Source: Iris pallida (taxonomy: Eukaryota > Streptophyta > Magnoliopsida > Asparagales > Iridaceae). Taken from it: a DNA stretch of 64,000 bases. Below, piece by piece: positions 34,891-47,099 of the stretch (within the stretch, counting starts at the first letter, position 1; every line of letters begins with the position of its first letter). The notes below the pieces were generated by a model. It did not search any database. It was not told the origin of the DNA and saw only the letters and a program-made list of their open reading frames with translations. The position numbers were made by a program, and so were the translations under genes. The stretch is taken from NCBI GenBank assembly GCA_029216955.1, contig JANAVB010033216.1, positions 8,487,492-8,551,491 of the forward strand. The letters are read 5' to 3'.

Positions 34891-35103
34891 TGGATGTGGT
34901 CTCCTACTTGCTGCTGCTGCTGAGGATCTTATGCTTTCGTTTTTATGCATTCTGGATTTCTAGTTTATGTAGTTGATCTTTATTGTATCAGACTTCATTA
35001 TGTTCTATGACTCTTGAGACACTTGATGCAGTTTATTAGTATTTTGGTGTGCTTGCCAATTATTTCTATTTACAAATTCTCTGGTTATTTATGTTTGATA
35101 ACT
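34891..35103 (+). other. SIRE 3' untranslated segment
   Basis: T-rich non-coding sequence between the last frame and the polypurine tract. Confidence 0.5.
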
Positions 35104-35117
35104 GACAAAGGGGGAGA
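35104..35117 (+). promoter_or_regulatory. SIRE polypurine tract
   Basis: GACAAAGGGGGAGA is a strong purine run directly before the LTR, as in other SIRE elements. Confidence 0.85.
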
Positions 35118-36262
35118 ATTATTTGATATTCACATTATCATATCATATTATGTTGTATTATGTATCTATGTTTTGGGAAAGCTTGTATTTATCAGGACAT
35201 TACATCGAAGCAATGTTTACGGGATAGCTATTGCTAGTTCCGCACTAATTGCGGGGGAGCTACTACTTTTTAAATCTGTTCAGGTATGAACATTGAATAT
35301 ACAAATATTATTTTGTCAATTATCAATATGGGAAAGATTATTGACACAAAATCACAGTCAACCAAATATTGATAAAATTGACAATATGATATTTGTCATA
35401 ATTCAATATGACATATCAACACTGAACTCAGTACAAGACGGACTACGGCTCGTACCTGCAGCATACTATGTTTCGAGTCTGTATTTTACACTTTTCTTTG
35501 AGTCTAGATAAATTTAAACTGAGTTGCACTGAGCAATTTGGGCCTTTACCTATACCTATACCACAAACCAAAAGCTCCACCAAACCAAACTAGCCCATAC
35601 AGTCCACTGGACCAATTCCGTCTTCTGGAGACAGAGTTGGGGCCGAACTCTGCCTCCATACAGAGTTCGGGCCGAATTCTGTCCCCTAAAATCCAGGATC
35701 CTAATTTTTAGGGTTTGCTGTATGCTAGTTGTCCAACGGCCAAAAATTTGAATTCTTGACCCAGAATTCTGGCCGAATTCTGCCTATCCAGAACCCTATA
35801 AATAGGCCTTGAATTCTTACTTTTTCAATCATCCAATCTTCTCTCTAAAGCCTTATACAAGCCTTATCCTTCTCATCTACTAGCCACAAGCTCCCTAAGC
35901 CTCAAAGTGCTCAGTGCTTTTCAGTTAGGAGTTTGTGCATGAGTTCAAAAGTCGCTTGAAAAATTTCAAGCATCGCCACTGCGATCTCTGTAAGAAGTTG
36001 ACGTGCTCTTTTGAAGAAAAGGCAAACTAATATTTCACAAATAGTAGATTTAATCCTGAGCTAGAGTTCTCAGGCCTGGACTAGTCCTCCATGAGGAAAA
36101 CCAGGTTAAAATTGGCTGTATTTGCGTATGCTTTCTCGCTCTTTATAATTTTTGCATTTACTCTGATTATTTACTGTTGGTGAAAGAGTTTAATTTTTAA
36201 TTGGATATTATTGTCATAAACTCTATTCACCCTCCTCTAGAGTTGTCTACTTGTTCCTTATA
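35118..36262 (+). repeat. SIRE 3' LTR
   Basis: It runs from just after the polypurine tract to about 36262 (TTCACCCTCCTCTAGAGTTG near the end is characteristic of SIRE-type LTR ends). U3 carries three copies of a GGGCCGAA-type palindromic motif, a TATA box at 35796-35806 and a CT-rich leader. Both boundaries are estimates because the 5' LTR is missing and no target duplication can be checked. Confidence 0.7.
35796..35806 (+). promoter_or_regulatory. TATA box of the SIRE LTR
   Basis: CTATAAATAGG lies about 11 bases after the last U3 palindrome. It is followed by a pyrimidine-rich start region. Confidence 0.8.
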
Positions 36263-37690
36263 TTCAAGTAGCCATCAAATCACCGATATCCTAATCCTTA
36301 GATTACAGTGAAATAGGATATCAATGGTTAGACTGACATCCAAGAAGATTCAATTCCTAGATAGAGTATCAGCACACTGATCCTACAATTATTAATCAAC
36401 AATGCAATTTACCGCATAGATAAGAATTTACCTAGTAGAATTCAACCCTTGATAGCAAGCCTCGAATCAATCACTGTGACACGTCCTGACACTGAACAAC
36501 AAACCGATACAACAAAATACAGTTATCATTTTACACTAAACAAACAGGGTCCCAAAATCAAGGGGTTGTGTTGAAATTTACCTTGCTAAACCCCAATGCA
36601 ATCGGAATCAAGAGTTCCTGAGTCCAAAGACTGAAGATAACTCTATCTACAGATGAAAATAAGAAGTTCGACAAAATTTTAGGACAATAGCATGACTTCT
36701 GAATTTCCAAAGAAGATTAAGAGTGCACAGGGAGCTCAGATCTTCTACCTTGATCTCAACTACACCAAATCGATCACAGTGTTCTTCCAATTCAAATGAT
36801 CCTACAGATCTGTGAAAAACACAGTAGATCCAAACGTCCACGAAAATTTCAGAGTAAGGAGATCCTGAGTTCAAAATGAATTATCGATTTAAAGATTTTA
36901 AAGAATTCTCCAAGGAATCCGTTCGATATTCAATGTAAGTTAAAATATGTGTTTGAGCAAGAATGCCTCAACTAGAACGATCAAAGAAATCAATGCAAAT
37001 TTGATACGATGAATTCTCAAACTAAATTCGAGATTACCTAGACTTTGAATTAGGCATTGGAGAAGATGGATTTCTGCACTTCAGATCTCGAATGCTAGAT
37101 GTACGATCATCTTCCACCTTGGTTGATCGCTCGAGAAGAAGAATCGCCAAGGAGATCAATCTCCAGCTTTAGAAGAAGTTCCCACTATTGCTATGGCTTT
37201 GCAGAGCTTGGAGAAAAGAAAGAATGAATGAGAGGAGTAACAAAAAAGTGAGGGTGGGGTGGTTTAAATAGGCAGTTAGGATTTGAGATTCCCTACAAAT
37301 TAAAAAGAGAGGGAAAAATTGGAATCACTCCCGTATTGCCAAAACGATTTCAACTGAAAGAGATTTCAAAATTTCTATTCCTCCTTTTTGAGAAGAACTA
37401 ATAAGAAGGAAGAAGAAGAATCTGTTGCAAAAATATGATGCCAAGTAACCAATGGCCTATGGGCCGGGACAGCCCATTAGGAAATTTCAGTCCAAAAATG
37501 AACTAAGTCAATTTAATTAGTCAAACTTAAAATAATAACTATAATAAAAATATAGTTAATGATGTTTTTCTTTTAAAAAAATATATTAAATTATGGAAAT
37601 TACCAATTTGAAGAGGTGAGGTTACATAATATAAGCACGAGCGATGGCTCGAGGAATATGGTGATACAAAGATATGAGTTGCATAGTTAT
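36263..37690 (-). mobile_element. Antisense LTR-like promoter region
   Basis: On the minus strand a TATA-like CTATTTAAACC near 37262-37272 is followed by a leader rich in CTCTCATTCATTC words and then about 1 kb of non-coding sequence with GGTAAT/GGTAAA donor-like sites. The order resembles the promoter half of the 4-kb alpha LTR (45327 onward). It may be the missing upstream half of LTR gamma (18235-20491), displaced by the Tekay and SIRE elements. Gene-free; the link is inference. Confidence 0.35.
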
Positions 37691-37997
37691 TTCAAGTTAT
37701 GTTATCATGCATATTATGTTTAATAGCTAAGTTGTACACGCATGCATGGTCATGGACAACTTGTGCATAATGTTTGGTTCCTTGAACGGTTGTCGAGACA
37801 CTATGACCGGTTCGACCTACGGGGGACAGGGGTAACAAGTGCTGACATACTAGCACAAATAATTCGGGACCTTCAGTGGGGATCGCTACATGCAAGTGAA
37901 GGATCATCGCCTTACCATAATAGTCCAAGATGACGCATTCGCTAGTGACTGTCATATAGTTAAGTTGTATGCTAATGTCAATCTATTTGCAGACCTA
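37691..37997. other. Unassigned
   Basis: Balanced composition with a CCTACGGGGGACAGGGG block. No coding or repeat signature recognised. Confidence 0.4.
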
Positions 37998-38448
37998 TCA
38001 TACTGTCTGTAGGGACGATGCTTTATATACATTGTAAAATGATATTACATACACAACATTTATATAAAGTGGTAAAATAAAATTAATTTTACAACATCGA
38101 ACAAATATTGTGAAACATGAAACATGTACAACAGTTGATAAACGCTGTTGAACATGACATTTTGACGATGTTTTATATACATTGTCAAAATTAATCACTT
38201 GGACAACATTAAATAAATGTTGTCAAAATTAATAAATATTATAATGTTAATGCAACGTTGTTGAAGACACTAAACACAACTTTTAAGAATGACCATTGTA
38301 GAAGTCGTAACGTTTGAATATAAAATATTGTTTGCATATGTATTTCACAACATTTGTACAATAAAGGTTGTAGAAGACCCCCAATATTTACAAGTTTTCA
38401 GGAATTGTTATAGATGGAACATTGTAAAAGATATATTTCCTTGTAGTG
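37998..38448. mobile_element. CACTA-like MITE fragment
   Basis: The right end TTTCCTTGTAGTG is the inverse of a CACTACAAGGAAA terminus. The body repeats subterminal words (GACGATGTTTTATATACATTG at 38163 and, with one change, at 38007; ACAACATT and TTGTAGAA words). No matching CACTACAAG left end was found, so the element is truncated or its left end is decayed. Confidence 0.5.
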
Positions 38449-39435
38449 TCATGACACATTATATTTTATGAATCCTAACAATAGATGCGGGGCCACACTT
38501 ATGACACATATATATGTTGTTGAATGATAACATTGTTGCAGGGAAAAATGGTAGGCTTGGGTAAGATTAACTATGCCAAGTGACACACTTTTTCTTTATA
38601 TAACTGCTTATGAATTGTTAATTGATCCTAAGACAAGAATAGAAAGATAAATTATTAATTTGCCTGCTCTCACATGATTACCATATTTATTATAGGCGAG
38701 TTGGGTTAAGGCCGCTCACCAGTGCATTCCCCAATGTGTTGACCCCCTCCTCCACAGACGAGAAGTCGCTTGGACGTGCTGAGGCGTTAGATCTCGTTTG
38801 GAAACTTGGAGCCATTCGGCTACAGATGTTATTTTCTTTTGTATATAAAGGACATAATATTTGTTTTGAATATATTAGTTTTAAGTTGTAAGCCTTAAGA
38901 CATCGTTCATTATAATAAGATCTAATGTTTGTAATCAGTTGTTCTTTTGGCCTAGAGTTGTAATTTTGTTGTAAATTATTAATAATGAGATTTATTTTAT
39001 TATATATCTTGTGTCTATCAACTTTTCTGCTTATTCTCTCTGTAATGACTTTGATTATGAGATGTTTTAATCGTTCGTATTTTTGTTTGCCTTGAACAAG
39101 TACAATTTAGACTTGTACGACATCATGTCTATTAGCAGTTGATGGTTAGTCCAACTGGTAGTTAGTTTATTGACTAGGAATGATGACTGGAAATTTTTGC
39201 TGACTAGGGCTTGGTATTAACTACCAACTTGATAAATTTGCCACTAGTACTTCTCATACTCTGCTACTCTGTGGTACCTGTGAATGCAACTTCTTGAACT
39301 CATCACTGAGCTAAGTATTTAACTTCCCACTCTTACTGAGCTAGCTATTGAACTTCGTACTCTTACTGAGCCAAATACTAGACTCCTCACTAAACTTGAC
39401 TAACTTGTAGAGAGAGGTATGTATCAACTACCCTC
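38449..39435. other. Unassigned LTR-like sequence with a short tandem repeat
   Basis: At 38695-38860 an open stretch follows a TATTATAG acceptor-like site, and then comes an AT-rich tail, like the ends of the long LTRs. At 39290-39390 a roughly 45-base unit (CTCTTACTGAGCTAG...) occurs three times. On the minus strand a GGAGGGTAG run near 39432-39440 could be the polypurine tract of Gypsy-B, making part of this its 3' LTR. The assignment is weak. Confidence 0.35.
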
Positions 39436-40988
39436 CTATTATTTTGACCTTGTTTCAAGGTCAAAGTAGGGGTAATATCTAGTGAATTTCTCATATGGAA
39501 CCATGTAGCATCTTTAGCAGAACACTCCTTCTATTGAACCAAAATGTCAATAACATCCTTTCTCTCCTTTGGACCAATTTTCTTTCTAAGGCCCAATTTG
39601 GCTCTAGCAACAATTATTGTTTTGAGTTAGGAATGCCATCTTGTATTACTTCTCTAGGACTGACTGTCTTCTTCAACTGGGAGACATGGAATACATGGTG
39701 GATTAATGCAATGCTTGGTAAATTGAGTTTGTAAGCAACTGCATCAATCCTTTCTAGCACCTGAAATGGCCCATAATATTCGGGTGAAAGTTTTGTGGTC
39801 TCCTATGGGCAATAGTAACTTGTCTATAGGGCTATAATTTCAAATAAACTCAATCCCCTATAAAGAACTCCATGTTAGTCATGTGATGATAAGCTATCCT
39901 CTTCATTCTATCTTGAGATAGTAGGAGATTATCCTTCAACAATTGAAGGGCATTATTCCTCAAGGCCAAGCTATCTGCAACCTCTCAATTTTGAGCAGTA
40001 TCAGATACATAACTGAGGATTGTGGGAGGTGGTCTGCCAAAACTGCTTCATATGGAGTAAGTTTAGTGGCAGAATGCTAATTAGTATTAAATCAATACTC
40101 TGTCCAAGTGAGATATCTAGTCCCTTTCTTAAGCGTATAACTGCAAAAATACCTCAAATAGGCCTCTATGCACCTGTTAGTCACCTCAGTTTGGCCATCA
40201 GTTTGAGGGTTATAGGTTGTGATGTATTTTATTTGTGTTCCTTGTAATTTGAAGAGCTCTTTCTAGAATTGGCTAATGAAAATTAGATCTCTATCTGACA
40301 TAATTGACTTAAGAAGTCTTACAATTTGCACACTCCATCCATAAAGGTTTGAGCTGCTGTAACAACAATATAATGATGTCTCAGGGAGAATAGATGAATA
40401 TACTTGGTGAGTTTATCAACAACTACCAATATGGTAGTCTGATGGCGACTCATGGGTAGGCCTTCAATGAAATCTATTAAAATATCCTCCCAAATTCTGT
40501 CTGGTGTAGGTAAGGCTACAAGAGCCCTGCTGTAGTAGTGTTTTCACCTTTACTCTTTTGGCAAACATCACAAGATTTCACATAGTCCTTTACACTCTTC
40601 TTTATGCCCTTCCAATAACAACTTTTCCATAGCCAATGAAAGGTTTTCTGGGTACCTGAGTGTCCCTCTACAAGAGTATCATGGTGTTCCTGCAGCATGG
40701 TATTGAAAAAAGTAGATTGGGGATCTATCAACAACCTATACTTATATTATAATACTCTATTTTCAGAGTACTTCGTAGTATCTAAATGTCACAATGCTTT
40801 ATTTAACTGGTCTTGATGGTAATTAGACTTTGCATCTTATCCTTAATGGGGTATCCATCCTTGTGTAACAATTGTAATAGCTGTCAATTATGCTTTTCCT
40901 CTTCTTGAAAGGCTGTCGGCTACTAAGTTTTCCTTCTCTCTCTTATACTTCACCAGATAATTATAACCATGAAGCTTAACTACCCACT
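39436..40988 (-). pseudogene. Gypsy-B: integrase part of a decayed Ty3/gypsy element
   Basis: In broken minus-strand frames I read [20 protein letters not shown] with [17 protein letters not shown] near 39600-39800 (integrase GPF/Y module). A DDE core without clean frame lies near 40000-40500. The zinc-binding domain at 40516-40734 reads HHDTLVEGHSG, then CDVCQKSKGE. KLHGYNYLVKYKREKENLVADSL near 40925-40988 is the end of RNase H. It continues at 56338 on the other side of Copia-B, which interrupts RNase H. Many stops: it is the oldest layer of this nest. Confidence 0.75.
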
Positions 40989-41887
40989 TGTTAGTCCCGG
41001 GGCTTGATCAAAGATGGTAGACTCGATGTCGAGATCAGAGGTTCAACAAACGTTCACCTTCTGATTATTCTCGAGATCCAAGAGGAACACTATAATATAA
41101 ATCTGATTACAAAAGCAACAATAATCAGAAAGTAAATCTCACGTTCTTCCTTGCAATCGCAGTTGCTGACGGACAGAACTGAGTTCAGAAAATAAATCTC
41201 ACGTTCTTCCTTGCAATCACAGTTACAGACGGACAGAACTGAGTTACAACCCAGATGAAGGAGAAGAAAGAAGAAAGAAGATGAGGAAAGGTTCTTGCTG
41301 GGGTGATTAAGATCACCGTTGCTCAAAGCAATATTCGCCCCACCACGATCTGCTTCCAGGAACCAGCAAGTTTACGAAGAACTTCTGAAACGCTCGTAAG
41401 TCAAAATTTGAGACTTGAACGGGCTTTCTGGACTTTACAGACTCCCATAACTCTCTTCTTGGTGCATCTTTCAAAGGAGGCCAAGGGGCTCTATTTATAG
41501 AGTGGAGTTGAGACTTCACCTCTTCTCCTATCCGATGTGGGACTAAAATACCAATACTCAAAAATAGAGTTTGATATTTTAGATCATCCCACAATCAGCA
41601 TAGAAGTGTGCCAGTCCACGCCTACCCCCCGAACACTTCCGTGCATGCACGAGACATCCTGGAGTCCGCGTCCGAGTCCGAGTCCGTACAACAAAAATCA
41701 ACTTGCATCCTTGTTGGATTTAGTCATTTTTCCTTCTAGAAAAATACTCCCATATGGCACAAACTTGTGCTCCACTACACCTCATGTGCACACCTCAACA
41801 CAAGCAATGCATTATATTGAGATACTCACCATTTGGTGTAGCCGATGTGGGACTATCTTTTCTAGTCCAAAGGCAAAAACACCAACA
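40989..41887 (-). repeat. Copia-B 3' LTR
   Basis: It runs from TGTTAGTCCCGGGGC to AAAACACCAACA on the plus strand. Internally it holds a doubled block around a TAAATCTCACGTTCTTCC word (near 41132 and 41191), present in both LTRs. Confidence 0.93.
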
Positions 41888-41898
41888 ATCCCCCACAT
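41888..41898 (-). promoter_or_regulatory. Copia-B polypurine tract
   Basis: On the minus strand TGTGGGGGAT directly precedes the 3' LTR. Confidence 0.85.
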
Positions 41899-42945
41899 AT
41901 CTTAATATATGGGTTGAGTGTTCCCTACATTGACTGCCCATCATACATTAGGAGAGATGTCGCTACGACTTGAATCTTCCCGCATAGGTTAAATAACAGC
42001 ATGATACAAGAATAGACTAAGCCTTGAATTCTGCACCATAACTATAATTCTTCCTACTCACATAATGACATCAACTGTGCTTCTGGCTGCACATTGAAGG
42101 CCTTGTGCCAGCCTGGTTTCAGTATATAATTTTTGGGCGTCTACAAGTTTACCCTCAAGAGACGGCCTGATATCTCTGTCCATACACTATAGGTGAGTTC
42201 TTTATAAAGAGTCATGGCATAAAGCATTGCGCTTCTTTGCGGTGCTACGCCGCTATGACATGGCTTAAAGCCGAGGATTTACCCACCTGGGTACCTCATC
42301 GTAGTGTCATACTACTGTAGCATGAGGTCACAGGCCTCTTTGTAGTGCCAAACTACCCAGCATGAAGCCTTGCGCTTCCGTACGGTTGTTACGCCGCTAT
42401 GACATGGCTCACAAAGCCGAGGCTTTACCCTACCTGGTACCTCTTCGTGGTGTCATGCCACTATAACATGAGGACGTCGTCCTCTTTGTAGTGCTGTCTA
42501 CCTCTCTTTATTACGATTATCATACAGCATTAGGCTACCTGCCTATTTGCGGTGCTACTCTGCTGTGACTTGGCTTGCAAAGCCGAGGCATTACCCCTAC
42601 CTGGGAACCTCATGGTAGAGTCACCCCACTGTAGCATGGAGTTACACTCCCTGTAGTGCTACGCTACCGTGTTTCCTGTAAAGCACTCCAGGCATTCACT
42701 CTGCCTGAGAACTCATTAAGGCATTTAAGCCAACCTTCCCACAGGATCTGTTTTTCGCAGAAAACAACAGTAGACAACAGTGGTTGTAGGTCCGTAACCT
42801 CTCCATGTCACAGAGGACAAGTACCCACCGTTCCTGATATTCTTCTGGTTAATAGTCCTTCCTTGAACCAAAAGCTAGATGCCTAGTAGATTTTTCTTTG
42901 AACTAATAGCATAAAACTTTATGGTAGGATTGTAATAACACAATA
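41899..42945 (-). other. Copia-B 3' non-coding region
   Basis: About 1 kb between the pol stop and the polypurine tract. It is non-coding and dominated by the tandem repeat at 42229-42670. Confidence 0.7.
42229..42670. repeat. Three tandem ~145-165-bp repeats
   Basis: Units start at about 42229, 42372 and 42540. Each contains, in order, a TTTGCGGTGCTACGCCGCTATGAC-like segment, AAAGCCGAGG, ACCTGGTACCTC, a GTAGTGTCAT..CACTGTAGCATGAGG stretch and CTTTGTAGTGCTAC. Units differ by small indels. Short internal complementarities suggest each could fold. They lie in the 3' non-coding region of Copia-B. Confidence 0.8.
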
Positions 42946-43446
42946 TCAGAATACCTTCAAGCCCATTTTACAAGCTGTGTCATCGACCAGCTGGCACTTG
43001 AGGCCCTTGGTGAACGGATCCGCCAGGTTCTCCTGACTCCGAACATCAATCACTGCAATAATACCCCTCTTGATGAGATCGTGTACTGCCCTGTGTTTCA
43101 ACCGCACAGTCCTCTTCTTTGTTGTTGAAGAGGTTATTTGATGTCGTCGCCGCAGTCGCCTGATTGTTGTAGTATATCGGTATCGTCGATATTTGTGCCC
43201 CAACCACTGGAAGATCATACACGAGCTCCCAAAGCCATTTTGCTTTCTCCGCTGCGGTATCAAGTACCAAAAATTCAGATTTCGTAGATGACCGCAAGAG
43301 CATAGTCTGCTTCTTTGATTTTTACGATATAGCACTCCATCCATTGTAAAAATGTATCCACCTGTGGACCTCTCGCTCTCCACTTCTGAGCACCAGCTGG
43401 CATCACTGAAGCCTTCCACTACCGGCGGATCTCCGCTGCAGTGCAT
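42946..43446 (-). pseudogene. Copia-B RNase H
   Basis: The frame shows VEGFSDASWCSEVESERSTG, the copia RNase H opening. A shift then moves the expected STKSEFLVLDTAAEKAKWLW into the overlapping frame (43046-43303), and the first frame resumes for SQENLADPFTKGLKCQLV at the end. Two frameshifts within about 350 bases inactivate it. Confidence 0.85.
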
Positions 43447-44428
43447 ATGTCTGAGTCTTCTTGAGATATCTCATAACCCGTTTCACAGCTTTCCAGTGCT
43501 CAATGCCTGGGTTGCTCGTGAAACGACTCAGCATTCTTACAGCAAAAGCTATGTCAGGCCTTGTGGCAGTAGTAGCATACATCAAACTCCCGATTACGCT
43601 TGCATACTCCAGCTGTCTGACGCTTTCCCTTGAATTAGGCTTCAGTTTTATATCACACTTGTACGGCGTATCGATCCCTGGAAGATCATGATACCCGTAA
43701 CGAGTGATCATCTTCTCAACATAATGAGACTGTGACAGCGCTAGTCCAGTATCTGTCCGGATGATCTTGAGTCCCAAGATAACATCAGTATCCCCCAAGT
43801 CCTTCATACTGAACTTTATCGAGAGAAACTTCTTTGTCTCTGTGACACAGCTTATATCCGTACCTAGGATTAGCATGTCGTCCACGTATAGACAAAAGAT
43901 GGCTCCTCTTCCGTCAGCAAACTTCGTATAGACGCACTTGTCTGTTTCACTGACTCTGTAGCCATTTGACCTTATGACTTTGTCAAACTTCTCATGCCAT
44001 ATTTTGGGAGCTTGTTTCAAACCGTATAGAGATTTTACCAACTTGCAGACTTTGTCTTCAAGACCTTTGACGACAAACCCTTCTGGTTGTTGCATGTAGA
44101 TCTCTTCGATCAGCTCGCCATTTAGGAATACCGTTTTCACATCCATCTGATGTATCACCATCTTATGTATCGCTGCGAGAGCAATCAACCTTCTGATGGT
44201 GGTCATCCGGACTACTGGAGCATACGTGTCAAAGTAGTTGATCCCCTGCTTCTGAGAAAACCCCTTGGCCACCAACCTGGCCTTGAACTTGTCAATAGTT
44301 CCATCTGCTTTCATCTTCTTCTTGAAGATCCATTTGCATCCGATGGATTTCGCTCCTTCAGGAAGATCAACCAACACCCAAGTGTTATTTGAGGTGATGG
44401 AATCAATTTCATTGTCAATCGCCTCCTT
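43403..44428 (-). pseudogene. Copia-B reverse transcriptase
   Basis: A 324-residue frame reads GAKSIGCKWIFKKKMKADGT, DTYAPVVRMTTIRRLIALAA, MDVKTVFLNGELIEEIYMQQ, YGLKQAPKIWHEKFD, the catalytic CLYVDDMLILGTDI, and LKIIRTDTGLALSQSHYVEK. It ends near SGRLQ, where the RNase H frame takes over after a shift at about 43405-43446. It is the best preserved part of Copia-B. Confidence 0.93.
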
Positions 44429-45070
44429 CTAGAAAATATCATCTCTGGTCTTCATTGCCTCATCATAGGTAAGCGGATCTGCTTCCACATGATAGGTGAT
44501 AAAGTCATCTTCGAAGTTCTTCGGCCTCCTCGCTCGCTTCGACGACGGCTCAGCGAGTTCTGGTTCAATCGTTGTTTCAACAATAACATCTTCTTGGACT
44601 ACTTCTTTATTAAAAAATTCAGTTTCTTGTGTACCCTTATTGTTCTTCGGTTTATTCGTAAGAACAATATTCTTGTGCATGTCTTCACGAGATTCGATGA
44701 TATGATTTGAATCAATATCAAGAAATTTCTGAGCATCACTCTTCTCGACATACCCCAAGAAGATCATCTTCGTAGTCCTAGTCCCCAGCTTCTGAATCTT
44801 CAGATCTGGGAGCTTCACATAAGCCAGAGACCCCCACACTCGAATGACAATCAAGTTAGGTCTGACTTTGAACCAGTGTTCATGAGGAGTTTCGTCCGAA
44901 GTTGCATACGCACTCTATTTAGAATAAAAGTGGTCGTGAATGCAGCTTCTCCCCATTAGCATTTAGGAAGACCCGTAGTATTGAGTTCATCATTTCGGTC
45001 AACGTTCTGTTCTTCCTCTCCGCTATCCCATTAGATTGAGATAAATACGGAGCAGTAGTCTCATTGATGA
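44429..45070 (-). pseudogene. Copia-B integrase, C-terminal part
   Basis: The minus strand from 45070 down reads the catalytic-E region (SNGIAERKNRTLTEMMNSIL) and then the C-terminal part (VWGSLAYVKLPDLKIQKLG, MIFLGYVEKSDAQKF). An acidic linker leads to reverse transcriptase (SSKRARRPKNFEDDFITYHV). A stop at 44429-44431 ends the last frame. The remainder of integrase lies at 53737-54540, beyond the inserted LTR element. Confidence 0.85.
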
Positions 45071-45326
45071 TGTAATGCTCGTCTTGCCGTATCAGTATTT
45101 TATACGGATACGTATTTATTTGAGTAGTATTTCGTATTTATCGATTTGCGTGATATTTTAAAATTTTCCTAAGTGTAGGATTTTCATGACTTGGTTTAAC
45201 TTGGACTTGGTTTTATTTGGTTCGGTTTTACTTTGACTTGGTTTGGTCTAGTTGGTTTCTCATGAGCTGAGGTGTATGGCTTAGATTGAGTGGAGAGGAA
45301 TGAATGGTGGAGATCACTTGAGCTTG

Positions 45327-45335
45327 TTATATAAG
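45327..45335 (+). promoter_or_regulatory. TATA box of the giant LTR
   Basis: TTATATAAG is followed within 30-40 bases by a CTCTCTCCCTCCTCATTCACC leader. The second LTR reads TTAAATAAG here, one change. Confidence 0.65.
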
Positions 45336-45783
45336 CCACTTTTCTCTCTCCCTCCTCATTCACCCTCATTCATTTCTTTTCCACCAAACCCTAGCCATTG
45401 GAGAGAGGCAAGTACACCTTGCCGAATGTTGGACGATTTCAATTTCGTTTGTTCCATTCTCTTCCTTGTTATATTCTAAGCATCTTTAGAACTTGAAATT
45501 TTTGGTTTTACTGAGTGGATTGTTGTAGATCTAGCTTTGTGGTATTTTCGGTTTTCCTGGGTTTTGATCTGTCAAACCTGCATATTTTTGCTAGTTGATG
45601 GTTCCATGTTGTAGAGAATTTTGTTCTACCCCATTTTGACCTATGGAAGTTCAAATTTGGACTCTGGATGACGATTTTATGGAGCTTGGAAGTATGGCTT
45701 CATGGTATTTTCCTTCTCTGAAGTGAGGAGAAGAACAATACTTGACCACATGACTATTTCATGCGGTAAGTGGTTTTTTTCTA

Positions 45784-47099
45784 GCCGCATGGCCTTGCAA
45801 TCATTAATTTCATGCATGCATTAAATATTTGCTTGATAAGTGCTTGCTTGCATGCAACAGTTAGTGGCCGCATAGGCCTATGGATATTTATTATTTATTA
45901 TAATATGGCTTGCTCTTAAATATTGCTTACTTTTAATATTTTCTTGCCTGCATGCAATCCATAGTAGCTAGCCGCATATGAAACAATGAGCCGCATGGAG
46001 ACTAAGCATTAGAAATAATGCATTAGCACACGATGTATATTTTGCTTGAAACACTAAGCCTGGCCGCATTGAAAAATTCCATGTATTGCCATGCATTAAA
46101 TAAAAGCAATAAGCATTGCATTTCAATTGCTTGCATCAGCAAGCTTTCCCTGGAAACAAATAATGTGAGCCGCATAGGCTACTGTAGATTCAATACTTAA
46201 TGCATTTAAGTCCCCACTTTCATACTTAATTCATTTTTTGTCCCCACCTTTATACTTATTAGTATTTTGTCCTTATATGTTTTTGTCCTTATGTGCATTT
46301 GTGCTTGGAAGCACATAGCCGCATAGGCTTAAGTAACTTAAATGCATTTTTGCATTTAGACCCTTTAATACTTAATGCTTTATCCCTAAGGCCTTGTATT
46401 CTAAGGTGTTTTTTTAGTACTGTGCTTTAAGGCTTAATGCACTTAAGTCCTTAGTAATTAATATTTTAGGCTTTAATGAATTGGTTTAAGCCTTGGAAAA
46501 AGTGGTGAGCCGCATAAGACTCTGATGGTTGAATGCATTTTTGCATTTAAGACCCTACTTTATTATTTAATGCTTTAAATGCCCTTCCTTGGTATCAACC
46601 GCATGGCCATTTTCAGTATTTATTTATTTGGTTGTACTTTCATGCAAGCAAATGTGAGGGTGAGCCGCATGGACATTTACAGCATTAATAATTGCTTGAT
46701 GCAGAGCCGCATGGCCTTTGGCCATTAAATATATTATTATTACTTGCATGTTGTATTTTTGCATAAAATCTAATGTGAGCCGCATAGGTTCCCTTCCCCC
46801 ACTATCTAATATTTTGGCCACGTGAGCCACTCTTTTACTGGCAGTCATCATTTTATTGTTTGGCCACGTGCCCCTTTTTCCATTGTCTTGCTTGCAAAGT
46901 GGAAGCTTGTATTAATTGCGGGTCCCACTCTTTTTGTCTTTTCTGATTGCGGAAATGTTTCTTGCTGGCATTTAATTTTGGAGCCGCATGGCCTCCCACC
47001 CATTCTTGGCCGCATGGCCCCTTTTGTTATTTTTTGGCCGCATGGGTGGCCTCCCACTCCCTATGACCGCATATTTGTTCTCCCACTTTTGGACCGCAT
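45784..47099 (+). repeat. Dispersed GCCGCAT motif cluster
   Basis: Exact GCCGCAT occurs at 45784, 45867, 45971, 45990, 46063, 46169, 46318, 46509, 46664, 46706, 46779, 46983, 47009 and 47037. ACCGCAT variants lie near 46598, 47066 and 47093. All are on the plus strand of the element. Most have A or G before and GG or AGG after. CATGCA (RY-like) words lie among them. The second LTR has the same set. Confidence 0.85.

Larger units (their letters stand above)
27827..36262 (+). mobile_element. SIRE-type Ty1/copia element lacking its 5' LTR
   Basis: Sense-strand copia-order domains run from gag (27843) through zinc knuckles, protease, integrase, reverse transcriptase and RNase H (stop at 32838). 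A long downstream region with envelope-like frames follows, then a polypurine tract (35104-35117) and a 3' LTR. A gag with a coiled-coil extension plus an extra region after pol is typical of SIRE/Maximus elements. The 5' LTR is missing: the sequence starts ATCCTAGAGCTGATCC, a partial primer-site region, directly against the Tekay LTR. Several stops make it defective. Confidence 0.88.

Noticed and set aside
36647..36874. 75-residue minus-strand frame as a host gene exon
   Set aside because: No recognisable domain and it lies in LTR-like antisense DNA downstream of a TATA box.
42229..42670. CRISPR-like direct repeats
   Set aside because: Units are long, contiguous and diverged, without spacers, and lie inside a plant retrotransposon.
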